A DNA stretch of 21,362 nucleotides, taken from positions 1-21,362 of the forward strand of contig JAYMTF010001781.1 in NCBI GenBank assembly GCA_036897485.1. The letters are read 5' to 3'. The notes below the pieces were generated by a model that worked only from the letters and a program-made list of their open reading frames with translations, did not search any database and was not told where the DNA came from. Shown piece after piece: positions 7,898-17,803 of the stretch (the stretch's first letter is position 1; each line of letters starts with the position of its first letter). Position numbers and translations under genes: made by a program. Origin of the DNA: Pelargonium nanum. Lineage: Eukaryota > Streptophyta > Magnoliopsida > Geraniales > Geraniaceae.

Positions 7898-8853
7898 ATG
7901 GCCAAACATGTTGCCTTGTTGAGCTTGGTAGCTCTAGCATTTCTGTCTCTAGCCATTGCTTTTGAGCCTAAACCTCTCCAAGATTTTTGTGTTGCAGATG
8001 CTACAAGCTCAGGTTTAGTCTCTATTATAAAGTCTCTACACAACACATACCATTATATATATTGTTCAAAGAATCTCAGCTAAGCATACGAGAGCTTGAC
8101 ACGTCACAAATTACCATTCATACATGCCGAAATGAATTTGTGGATTGAGAGCGTTTGTCTGGATCTAATTCAAATGTGCCTTGGCTGAGATTCTTTGCTC
8201 TCTTTTATGTTCGATTCTGCTGACACGTGACGTTTGTGCAACTGTTTGTGTGCACCTAGGTTATTTTAAATGTTTGGTGTTGATTTTCATGATGTTTTGT
8301 GATATGTTTCTTGGCAGCAAGATTGAATGGACTAGTCTGCAAAAACCCAATGATGGCTCAAGCTAGTGACTTCACATTTAGTGGGCTCCACATTCCTGGC
8401 AACACCTCAAACCCTGCAGGCTCCAGGGTCACCCCAGTGAGTGTAGCTCAGCTTCCAGGGCTCAACACTCTAGGCATCTCCATGGTCCGCATCGACTACG
8501 CCCCGTGGGGAGCCAATCCTCCCCACACGCATCCCCGAGCCTCCGAGATCTTGACAGTTCTCGAAGGCTCTCTCGAAGTGGGGTTCGTGACCTCGAACCC
8601 CGAAAACAGGCTCATCAGCAAGGTCCTTAACAAGGGTGATGTGTTTGTGTTCCCTATAGGACTTGTCCACTTTCAGAGAAATGTGGGATTTGAAAATGCT
8701 GTGGCTATTGCTGCATTGAGTAGTCAGAATCCAGGAGTTGTTACCATTGCTAATGCTGTTTTTGGGTCCAAACCTGACATTCCTAGTGATGTTCTTGCCA
8801 AGGCTTTTCAGTTGAAGAAGAGCTCAGTGGAGACTCTCAAATCCAAGTTCTAG
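7898..8853 (+). CDS. Germin-like protein (cupin superfamily, secreted)
   Basis: Exon 1 is 7898-8012 and exon 2 is 8318-8853, joined across a 305-bp GT-AG intron. The product has 216 aa, the usual germin-like length. Residues 1-21 are a signal peptide (cleavage expected before FEPKPLQDF). Cys31 and Cys46 form the conserved N-terminal disulfide pair. Germin box [11 protein letters not shown] supplies His108, His110 and Glu115, and FPIGLVHFQ supplies His156, the full Mn-binding set of the cupin fold. There is one N-glycosylation sequon at Asn67. [19 protein letters not shown] is typical of the main germin-like group. Such proteins form apoplastic oligomers; some are superoxide dismutases, true oxalate oxidases being mainly cereal germins. 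The activity of this one cannot be read from sequence. Confidence 0.95.
8067..8197. repeat. 131-bp fold-back element inside the germin-like intron
   Basis: Arms CAAAGAATCTCAGCTAAG (8067-8084) and CTTGGCTGAGATTCTTTG (8180-8197) are inverted copies matching at 17 of 18 positions. A second perfect inverted pair, CACAAATT (8105-8112) and AATTTGTG (8135-8142), lies inside. The arms sit close to the intron ends but leave the splice sites free. It looks like a MITE or MITE remnant making up about 43% of the intron. No convincing target-site duplication was found, so the superfamily is unknown. Confidence 0.6.
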
Positions 8854-8865
8854 GACTTCAAAGAC

Positions 8866-8985
8866 ATCATGGGTTTTCATTTTTTTTATCAGTTTGAGCG
8901 TATCAACACTGAGGTTCGAAACTAAGACTTCGATGAATCAAGTGAAATCAATCACTTCCTACTGAGTGTTCGTATCATGGGTTTT
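8866..8985. repeat. Direct repeat bracketing about 96 bp in the germin-like 3' flank
   Basis: ATCATGGGTTTT occurs at 8866-8877 and again at 8974-8985, followed in both places by similar T-rich text and (A)GTTTG. The sequence between contains GAGGTTCGAAACT, which resembles a polymerase III B box. This could be an old short insertion with its target duplication or a local duplication within the 3' untranslated region. Confidence 0.35.
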
Positions 8986-9130
8986 TATTAGTTTGGTGTT
9001 GAATTCTTGTTATGATTATAATTGATTGTTTGGTTCCTCAAAACATTGTACTTTTGTTTATTATTTGTTTTTGATGTAGTTTGGTTATGTATCAATTTGA
9101 CAATATTTATTTGATCCTATTTTTAATATT

Positions 9131-9379
9131 CACTTTCGTCGCAACCTTCATGACCACGAGTTTTTTTTCTTCATGGAAAACGTTTCTATACCCATAGGAT
9201 CACTTTCGTCGCAACAAGTTGTTTTTCATGAGAACAGTTCTATGCTCTTGGGACAATTTCGTTGTGATGAGAATAATAATTTCACCCTTGAATTGTTGGT
9301 TGTTTCGCCACTTGTTAAGTCGTTTTCAAGGCCACAACACTTAGGAAACATGACGAGTTCTCAACTTGTTTTCCTAAGT
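9131..9379. repeat. Degenerate tandem repeat and hairpin downstream of the germin-like gene
   Basis: CACTTTCGTCGCAAC occurs at 9131-9145 and 9201-9215, a period of 70 bp, and a weaker third copy (ACAATTTCGTTGTGATGAG) starts near 9252. Further on, ACTTAGGAAA (9339-9348) and TTTCCTAAGT (9370-9379) form a 10-bp perfect inverted repeat. The stretch is probably a decayed repetitive element. Nothing coding is supported in 8986-10010. Confidence 0.45.
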
Positions 9380-10010
9380 CACTTTTAAGATCTCACTTGA
9401 TCGGGTCATCTTGAAAAACTCCCCACTTTACTGTGACATTGTAAAAACATTTTGTTCTTCTCATACGCTAAGACGCTACCCAATTTTGATAGAAACTTCT
9501 AGAGCATTTGAGCTGCAAAAAATATACCCGATCAATTTTGAAGCAAAATCAAATAGACAAACTTACATATTTTGCATGTGAAATTCGAAATTCACAACCA
9601 GCACACTTTCAAAGAGCTTGCAAAAGGGTACTCGACCCGCAATTGGGTTCGAGTTTTCATTTATCACTAACAAATCGGATCGATTTAAGTTGGGTAAATT
9701 ACAAAATTTTCGGATAAGGTATACTAGCAAAACAATGCATCTCATGCCTAAACCCGACCCGACCCTAAAATTTGCCACCTCTACTTTCAAGTTTCAACGT
9801 TCAAAATATGCTAGAGAATTGACTGCCACGTCACCTTCTAAACTGGGTCCCACTAGAGTCACATCATATGTTTTATGTAATTATTCCTCTACACAACGGT
9901 TCATAGTAACACAACAACACGAGCCGTAGATTTGAAGATCGCTTACGTTCGTCTCAGAAACAACACATTCAAGCTTTGAATTTGATCTGTTCAATTCGAT
10001 TTCGCTGTCG

Positions 10011-10067
10011 ATGTCTCAATCGGACATGTCGTTGTCTTCGCAGACCCACCCTCCGATCACGTCCTAG
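10011..10067 (+). other. Upstream ORF 1 in the arogenate dehydratase leader (18 codons)
   Basis: ATG at 10011 opens MSQSDMSLSSQTHPPITS and stops with TAG at 10065-10067, 147 bp before the main ATG. It matters only if transcription starts upstream of it, which the sequence does not decide, as no clear TATA box is seen. Confidence 0.35.
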
Positions 10068-10157
10068 CTCGCTCCCAAAACGTGTTCAACACTACAAATC
10101 ACCAAACCAATTTTCACCTACGAACATTTGATTCTCGCACTTCATGTGTTCGACGAA

Positions 10158-10214
10158 ATGCCCCAACCAACATTTATTTCTTCTCCAACCACCAACTCGC
10201 CTCCCATGTTTTGA
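10158..10214 (+). other. Upstream ORF 2 whose stop overlaps the main start codon (TGATG)
   Basis: ATG at 10158 opens an 18-codon frame ending in TGA at 10212-10214. The final A is the first base of the main ATG, so stop and start overlap as TGATG. A third upstream ATG at 10144 opens a 74-codon frame that overlaps the main coding region out of frame. If the leader includes these ATGs, translation of the enzyme would need leaky scanning or reinitiation. Confidence 0.4.
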
Positions 10215-13200
10215 TGGCTCTCATGTGTGTTGCTGTGTTGGGTTGTGGTGTTTGTCATCTGGGTCGGAGAGATTCGGAGCTGAAACCATCTGGAATGGTG
10301 CTGGATTGTTGCCGGAGACCGCGCCGGAATTGGGTTTGTCTTGCGGAGCTCTCGGGTTCTCCGGCTGACCGGACGATCAGGCCGGTTGAGGAGGTGAAGC
10401 AGGCCAAGCCGGGAGCTGAACTGAGCAATGTGCCGAGGAGGTTACATAAAGATATGAATAACTTGCCAAGTGAGTTACTTTCTTCAATTTGGTTAATTTA
10501 TGAGTATTGGGTCTTTTTTAATAAATATAATTTGTCGGTAAAAGACCCAATTTGTTAACTAAATTATTTTTAATAAAAAGAAATAGTCAGGAAATTTCGT
10601 ATTTCGACCCAATTTGGTCACTGAAATTTCAAATATTTACCTTATTTGGTACCTAAACTCTTGATATAAGCTGTAAGGGCAAAGATCATTTTGTTTCGAT
10701 ATGTGAAAGTTTATGGACCATTTTGGGTTAAAATAAAGTTCATGCGAACATGAAAGTTCATTGACTATTTTTTGGTTAAAAAAGTTTATGGACCAAATTG
10801 GGGTAAAACTCAAAAGTTCAGGACCAAATTGGGTCTTTAACCTAATTTGTCATATTGAAAAGTTTCTAGCTTTTGTACTTTGACCATACAATTATGCTAC
10901 CAAAAGTTTGTGGTGAGTGATTTTGGTTTGTAAGCTCAAAAGATAAGTTTATTGGTGTCTTGAAGTAACCATTACTGCATTTTCAATGCTGAAAGAGCAA
11001 AATAAAACACTGATTTGCCACTGCATTGCTAGATTATAGCCTTTTGTCGGGGACTCATTCGATGAGAGGATAAAATGTTGGTTCTGTTTCATTGGTGAAG
11101 GCATAAAACTAATGGGAAGCAAGTGAAAAGGGATTTATTTGAAAAGAGTGGATTCTGGATTTGAGAGATCATGTAAAGATGCGGAAGAAAATTGATCTCA
11201 TTAGGGGGGTAGAATCAAAATGTCGTTTATTTTCTAGGAATGTTTGGATGAGAAATGATCAATTGCAGAAACATATTTTAACACGTATCCTGCTGCTTTT
11301 AGCTATGTAGAGGGCATTTGATGAATCATAATAGTTTTTATCTAACTTCATGTTAGTCTAAGATGATAGTTTTGATATCTTAGTTCATCCAATGTTCTCT
11401 TTGCTTCTGTTAATTTGGGTCGAGCTAAGGAAGGGCATTTAAGAGTATTTTCAGTTGATAAGATAAAATTTCTGATCGCTCACTGTGAATTAGGTAAAAC
11501 ATAAAAGATAAACGTTACTGGAACTTGTTACTCAGAGTTCATACATAGCTATGAAACTAAGGTTTGAGAACTTATGGTAATTAGATAATTGCACCTCTGT
11601 TTTCAAATGTGAAAGTAGCTGCCAGTTTATCAATATCTCCTATACGTTCCATTTAAGTCAAATCTGTAAAGGTTCCTGTCATATACTGCCACCAGTGTGT
11701 GTCATTTTTACGTTGTCTTATTCTGTGTTACTTCCTTCCTAACTACAGAACCGTTGTCTGTCTATACAAATCCTGCTGACTGTTCAAAGATGCGGATATC
11801 ATTCAAGGTATGGGTTCCATATGAGATTTTCTACTTTCTACTGCTGACGACTTGGTAAAGCAAAACAGTTCTAGGTGCTACAGGTTTCATTTCATTCTTT
11901 GTTGGGTTTTATCAATGCTGCAGGGGGGACCAGGTTCGTATAGCGAGGAGGCTGCGCTCAAAGCCTATTCACATTGTCAAACTGTTCCTTGTGATGAATT
12001 CGAAGATGTGTTTAAGGTCGGGTATAAGATTTAATGCAACAATATGTAGGTTTGACTTAGAGATTTAAGGTAGTAGTTTGGTATTAATATAATACCAGAA
12101 AATGGATATGTGATAACATTGATAGGCAAAGAAAATTTGAAGGATTCATATTTTTATTCTTATGCCAAAAGATGAATTTTTGATGACATAGATAGGAAGA
12201 CGATAAGGCGTAAGGTAATGGAGTTATATTCTTATAACTCCTCCTACTTCAACTCTTGTTTCTTTGCAGGCTGTTGAATTGTGGATGGCTGATAAAGCAG
12301 TTCTCCCGATTGAGAATTCTTCATGTGGAAGCGTCCATCGTAACTACGATTTACTCCTTCGTCATAGACTTCATATAGTAGGCGAGGTACAGCTGCCTGT
12401 TAACCTCTGCCTTCTAGCTCTTCCAGGAATTAGAGTAGAGCAATTGCAACGTGTTCTAAGCCATCCCCAGGTTCAGCAATTTTTTCCTTACCTCTTTGAG
12501 CTCTTTAATTTGTTCCTCCTTTATCAATGTCAAATACAGATCAGGTTTTAGTAGAGCTTTTGTCGTATGCCCTAGACTTGCTCATTGTATCTATCAATAG
12601 CTTAGTAATTTAAGTGATAAATATCCTTATTTTTTCTTTGGATTCACAATATTTCGTTAGTTTCCTTCTCTATGTATTTTTAAGCGATAACATGTCAGGT
12701 TGTGATTCTGGGTGAACGTAACTACCACATAAGTGGAATTTATCTTTGAATGCTGAAGTTCTGGTTAGGTGATGCTCAAACTCAGTGTAGTTGTTTAGGG
12801 TAGGAACAATTAATTTCAGTCCAATATACTCTCATCAGAGATTATTTAATGACGATTGACACTTTAGATCATGGCTTTACTTGGTTAGTAGTAGACCAAC
12901 CTAGGTTACCTTGTTAGTTCAAATTGGACAGCACATGTTTTCCAATTTCTTCACTTCCCCTCCTGGTATTGACAGAATGGGGTGTTATATCAGATTGTAT
13001 TACTTGAAATAAGCAGGCCCTACTTGCTGAGTAGCATCAATATTGATTATTCTTATGGCAGTTTGTAAGTTAAAAACCTGTTGGTTTCAGGCACTCACAC
13101 TAAGTGATAACTTCCTTAGTAAGTTGGGCATTACAAGGGTAAATGTTGATGATACAGCTGGTGCTGCTCAGGTGATTTGAAGATTTCTCTTAATCATTGT

Positions 13201-15014
13201 ACCCTTGTTCTCCCAGTTTCATGACTTGGAATGATGTTTTGATTTAGTTTGTCGCCTCAAAAGACCTAAGGGATGCTGGTGTAGTTGCAAGTGTTCGGGC
13301 TGCAGAAATATATGGACTCAGTATACTTGCAGAAAGAATTCAGGCAAGTTCCCTCTATACAACAGTATCTAATTTACTTGATTTGTTAAAAATCTTATAA
13401 TCTTTTCATTCCTCTTCTTTAGTTGGTTCTCAAGTCTCCACACCATATAACTAACAAGTTAGAGGAAAAAGAAAATAAGTGATGTTCCCGTTATCGGTAA
13501 AGATGGTAGGTAGTGGAGACCTGCAGAGGCTAAAACAAGTACTATCGATGAAATATATTTTCCAAGCACCATTTGCTTGTCTGGTCATCTATTGAAGTTA
13601 TTAGTTTGGGTGCTAGGTACTTAAGGATTTTCAACAATCTTGTCATTCTATGATTCACTGGCTTTTGGCTAATACTCTCATGGTGGATAGCTTCTTTGAA
13701 AGAAAAATTGCCGTTGTTGAGTGTGTTGACTGATGCTGTATGTGCAAATGCGATAGAGATATAGACACCATCTTCTGTTTCACCTATTAGTTGACCTTTT
13801 GTCCTCTTTATGTTTATGACTTGTGAGGCTCTAACATGTACAATGCTTGAGATCATGTCCTGTTGGAATATGAGGTTTCACCAATATAGAATCATTTATA
13901 CTTGGGAAGTTTATTTTTTGTCTCATGTGCTTTTTATGCCGAAACAGGACTTGGATTTGATCCGATTAATTGCAATGATGAATAGGAGCGGTAGAATTAG
14001 TTTATAGTGGAAATTTGTTCAGTATGCTTAGAGCTATGTCGGTAATGCTGTCATTTGATCCGATTAGTTACTAAATCAGAGACTCAAAATAATTAAAATA
14101 CTATGATGCTTCTTAAGAAATTGTACTCACTTTCTTAAGCTCCTCGGTCCAAGCAGGATGTCTCTGATAATATTACTCGTTTTCTGGTGCTAGCAAGAGA
14201 TCCCATAATTCCTAGAACCGATAAACCCTTTAAGGTATTTTTCATTTCCCGACTTTCAATCATTTGAAAATTTGCATAAAGTTTCGAGAATTGAGTATTT
14301 GTTCTTTTTTACTCCAGACAAGTATCGTTTGTACTTTGGAAGAGGGCCCCGGTATCTTATTTAAAGCCTTGGCAGTTTTTGCTTTGAGGGACATAAATTT
14401 GACAAAAGTATGTTGAAACATTGTATTGTTTTCATTGGTTAATATATTTGCCTGATTCTTGCTGGTTAATTTTCATTCTTTGTAACTTCAGATTGAAAGT
14501 CGACCACAGAGAAAGCGACCATTAAGAGTTGTTGATGACTCCGATACAGGGAGCGCCAAGTAAGCACTTGAGAACTCAATATTAGAATAAATGCATGCAC
14601 ACGGGTACTAGACACGCAATTTTTATAAAATCATATACACGATACGCATTAACGTGTTAACGTGTTCTGTTCTTCGATTAACTAAATTCGGTGCAGGTAC
14701 TTTGACTACCTTTTCTATATCGATTTTGAGGCTTCCATCGCGGAACCCCGAGCTCAATATGCTCTAGGACATCTCCAGGTTCGCATCCAATTCGTTTTAT
14801 GCAAATCGTAATTGTGACTATGACTTCTCATCAGATAAACATTTGCCAAAACCTATAACGGGTTGATTTGCTTTTGTCATACAATGTTCTTTTTCCCGTA
14901 AGATATGCTATTCGTAGATTTATTTATCTATCTTCCACAAATTTTGTTTCTTCGTAGGAGTTCGCCACATTTCTTCGGATTCTTGGCTGCTATCCCATTG
15001 ACACATCTCTATGA
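10214..15014 (+). CDS. Arogenate/prephenate dehydratase, chloroplastic (11 exons)
   Basis: Exons: 10214-10469, 11749-11807, 11924-12016, 12270-12470, 13091-13171, 13248-13343, 14157-14234, 14318-14407, 14492-14559, 14697-14778, 14958-15014. Phases join cleanly to 386 codons plus TGA. Residues 1-100 are a basic, Cys-rich leader taken as a plastid transit peptide. The catalytic domain runs from [14 protein letters not shown] (about 101) and includes the PIENSSCGS...RNYDLL segment and the TRF motif (269-271). The ACT domain includes [23 protein letters not shown] and IESRP (319-323), the phenylalanine-binding region behind feedback inhibition. The enzyme decarboxylates and dehydrates arogenate to phenylalanine in the plastid, the last step feeding phenylpropanoids. 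Sequence is closest to the ADT1/ADT2 type, some of which also use prephenate. The start is the only in-frame ATG upstream of the domain apart from one inside the leader. Confidence 0.95.
10528..10851. mobile_element. Mutator-type MITE in arogenate dehydratase intron 1
   Basis: The element is 10537-10842 (306 bp). Its left end reads GGTAAAAGACCCAATTTGTT, and the right end read on the other strand is GGTTAAAGACCCAATTTGGT, so the inverted repeats match at 18 of 20 positions. It is flanked by a perfect 9-bp direct repeat, TAATTTGTC, at 10528-10536 and 10843-10851. Nine-base duplications are diagnostic of the Mutator superfamily. There is no coding capacity, so it is non-autonomous. Repeated GGACCAAATTGGG-like phrases inside suggest internal sub-repeats. 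Confidence 0.85.
13344..14156 (+). other. GC-AG intron 6 of the arogenate dehydratase gene
   Basis: Exon 6 ends ATTCAG and the intron begins GCAAGT, with the usual acceptor AAGCAG at 14151-14156. GC-AG introns make up roughly one percent of plant introns and normally carry a strong AG|GCAAGT context, as here. Both flanking exons stay in phase zero and translate into conserved protein (SILAERIQ then DVSDNITRF), so the unusual donor is real. At 813 bp it is the second longest intron of the gene. Confidence 0.88.
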
Positions 15015-16160
15015 ACACCATGTTCTTGGTTGCAAGAAACAGGGGAAGCCATTGGTTTAATTTGTATATACAATCTATGTTTTGTTTTGTTTCTTACTAT
15101 TTTTTTCGTTTTTACGTCTCGCCATATGATTTTGGTAACAAAATCAAGTGGTTTTAACTAACTTGTCGGACATATATGATTGATTGTTCATGTATAATTA
15201 ACTTATCAAAAACGAAAAACGAGCATTTATGAGAGTATGAAGTGAAGAAATTTTTTTAGAAAAATGTTCAACAATAAGCTAAAGTACTATTCTTTAGGGT
15301 TTCAAGCTAAAATACATATTTATGGGATTGGGTTACAATTTTTTGCTATCACATCAAGAGTCATATTCCTACATAATTGTGGATCAAACAAAAGAAAAAG
15401 AAATATCTTCAATGAACAAGATGGAGCTTGAAAAACAATGGAAGACCTCACCTAACACTAAATGAATTAATTCAAACATTATAATTTTTCTAAATTTTTT
15501 TAAGTAATTCAAACATTATTTAGGGCACTCTAATATGTCAAATTTTGTTTGTTAGTCTACCATCTTTTGGCAAGATGTCATTTTTGACATAACCATCTAA
15601 TTGAGACTTGTTTTGTTCCATCTTTCCATTTTAAGTACTCTATGTCTTTTTCAATCTTTTTGAAAAATGAATATATAATACAATGGTATAAAATTAAATA
15701 AATTCGTTGCAAAACAAATTTAATTTATAGTGGTTTGCAAATAATTGTCGGTTGAGTTGATAAACACATTATTAGAAGAAAAAAGTATACAATAAGAGGT
15801 CCAAAACGTTCATTAGTTGAAATTGTCGACACTTATTAGTGTTTGATGTATTTTTTGTACGTGTAACACACGTGCATTTTAAGTCCATGAAATTCACAAT
15901 CTCAAAAGTTTAAGAATTAATTAAAAATTGATTTTTTTAAAAACAAAATTGCATATTACTATTATTTAGTGCTTTTGAGGTCCACTTTTTAGGTACCTTT
16001 AATTTGATTAATATTCCTCTCTTATGCACCATCCCAAAGTCCAAAAAAGCTTACTCCATGTGTGGTCCAAACCCTCCAATTTTTCATGACCCTCACTTTA
16101 TTTTTCTTAGAAACCAAGAATTAGCTCAAACATGATAATGAAAAATGCTTCTTTGGGATC
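15015..16160. other. 3' flank of the dehydratase gene and intergenic DNA
   Basis: The 3' untranslated region starts at 15015 and is T-rich. No clear AATAAA was seen, and the likely end lies within the first 200-300 bp. Beyond it the DNA is AT-rich, with short internal duplications such as AATTCAAACATTAT near 15470 and 15508. No coding region or RNA gene was recognised. Confidence 0.35.
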
Positions 16161-17260
16161 ACCCATGTGTCTATATACACTTTCTTGCCCTCCATTGTGG
16201 CCAGGTTCATTGAATCTAAAGAGTTTTTGGTCTCCATTTAATCCACCCTCCATAGCCAACCTCAAAGCTTCAAGGTTCTTGGTGTCATGACTTGTGCTTC
16301 AATCTCTCTTTCCATGATCATGAGATGGTACTGTTAATTTGTTTCCTTTCTTTTGTTTTGATTCTTGCAAATGTGCATACCCAATTCTTGTGAACTCAAG
16401 CTTGTTTAACTTGTTTTGGCAAATTCTTGTATTGATGCATGCATCTTTTGGTTCAACAATTCTTCTATCAACAAGCAATTTATGCAAAAACTAAAATATG
16501 GGTTTTGAGCTACATGATTGATAGTTTTACGGGTCGGCGTCGGATCATAGATTTGCTCTTTGATTTTCATGAATTTTGCAGGTGAAGATGGGAAGCTTGA
16601 CATTTTGATCATATATATCACCATTGCTTGGTTTCAGGTAATTTCAAAGTTTATGGCTCTCTTAGAGGGAAATGCTCATTGATGTTTTGTGTTTTTTGTT
16701 CTTGTCATGTTCATGGCAATGAGTTGGAGATGTAACACAAATTGTTACTAAATTAACATGAAAATGTTTCTAATCAATTCATGTCAATTGTTGTTTTTGG
16801 AAAAGTTGGGAGTTTTATAATATGAAAAGTAGTTTCATTTCCATATAAAGAGAAGAAAGGAGAAGAAAGAGGTAAGCAATTAGCTGTTGGTATTCATTTT
16901 CTTTGAGAGCAAGGAGTGATTAATTAGTTGCTAAAACTCAATTACCATTAAAAAATCACTTGAATCCAATGTGTCTCTCTGCACGAGATATCATCTTTTT
17001 TTACAGGCTACATATTGTGGATAGGCTACATTTCCCAAAGTTTTAAATTTAAGTGCACAAATAAGTGTACAAATGTCACGTGTCAGTAGAAATAGTTTGA
17101 TTGAAAAGCAGCTAGCTAGTGATTCTCGGTCATTAAATCCACGTTTGTGCACTTGTTTCACTTCAATATCTTGGAATCCATGATGTATCTTATAATTTAT
17201 TTTTGCTATTAACACTATTGATCATTTGTCACACCATTACAATTATGCCAGACTATTCAT
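16161..17260. other. Intergenic stretch with promoter-like and splice-like signals, no gene recognised
   Basis: CTATATACAC at 16171-16180 looks like a TATA box. Downstream, a possible small exon (about 16582-16638) sits between TTTTGCAG and a CAG|GTAATT donor-like junction. No frame across these pieces resembles a protein. A non-coding transcript is possible, but the signals are individually common in such DNA. Confidence 0.2.
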
Positions 17261-17261
17261 G

Positions 17262-17331
17262 CATGAGTGTAGCCTTGAGGAAGTGACACTTGAACATAAT
17301 TGGCACTTGCATGGAGCTCCATACACTCATG
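17262..17331. repeat. Inverted repeat with 10-bp perfect arms
   Basis: CATGAGTGTA at 17262-17271 is the exact reverse complement of TACACTCATG at 17322-17331. Short extra pairings (AAGTG with CACTT inside, CAT with ATG and CCA with TGG outside) would lengthen the hairpin, but with large internal loops. It does not meet the pairing expected of a plant miRNA precursor and matches no miRNA family I know. Confidence 0.4.
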
Positions 17332-17357
17332 GCTATGCCTATATGGTTGATGTTTTC

Positions 17358-17803
17358 AACTCCAAGAATTTGGTTTCTTAGCAAGGACCAAGTTGAGCTA
17401 TGGCTTGTTCTACTATATGCATGGCCTCTTATTGGTGCCCTATTTGGCTTGCTTTCATGGCAATGAGCTTGATGTAGATTATGTGTTCTTTAAGAGTTCC
17501 CTCTTCAACTTCAAGGTTGCTTCTCTAGTTAGAATAACTACCCGAACGTTGGTTTCAATTCACATACTTACGATTTTTCTTCGCACAAAAGTCTAATGTA
17601 TTTTCGTTATTATTTTTTTTTTACCCATTTGAGAAGAGTTCCCTCTTAAGCTTCAATTTTCCGAATTATAATTATGTAATTGCTCTTGTTTCTTGATGTG
17701 AGAAATGACTTGATTGTTGTTGTGGACAAACACTATCAAATATAAATGAGAAGGCTTAAGTACCAAACTCCAAGAATTTGGTTTCTCCGCAAGAACCAAG
17801 TTG
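17358..17803. repeat. Pair of 38-bp direct repeats, each with its own small hairpin
   Basis: AACTCCAAGAATTTGG and the following 22 bases occur at 17358-17395 and 17766-17803, matching at 35 of 38 positions. Within each copy TTGGTTTCT faces AAGGACCAA or AAGAACCAA and can fold. A second direct pair lies between them: AAGAGTTCCCTCTT at 17492-17505 and 17634-17647, each followed by similar CTTCAA text. This nested arrangement suggests local duplication. No element family is recognised and there is no coding capacity. Confidence 0.5.

Noticed and set aside
9618-9929. 103-codon plus-strand frame upstream of the dehydratase
   Set aside because: It has no recognisable product. The region holds CCCGACCCGACCC-type repeat wording and promoter or leader sequence.
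10082-10213. Upstream extension of the dehydratase reading frame
   Set aside because: The extended frame begins at GTG and has no in-frame ATG before 10214, so the ATG at 10214 is taken as the start.
13542-14007. Frames of 104 and 65 codons inside dehydratase intron 6
   Set aside because: They lie between two well-supported exons and resemble no protein. Intron length alone explains them.
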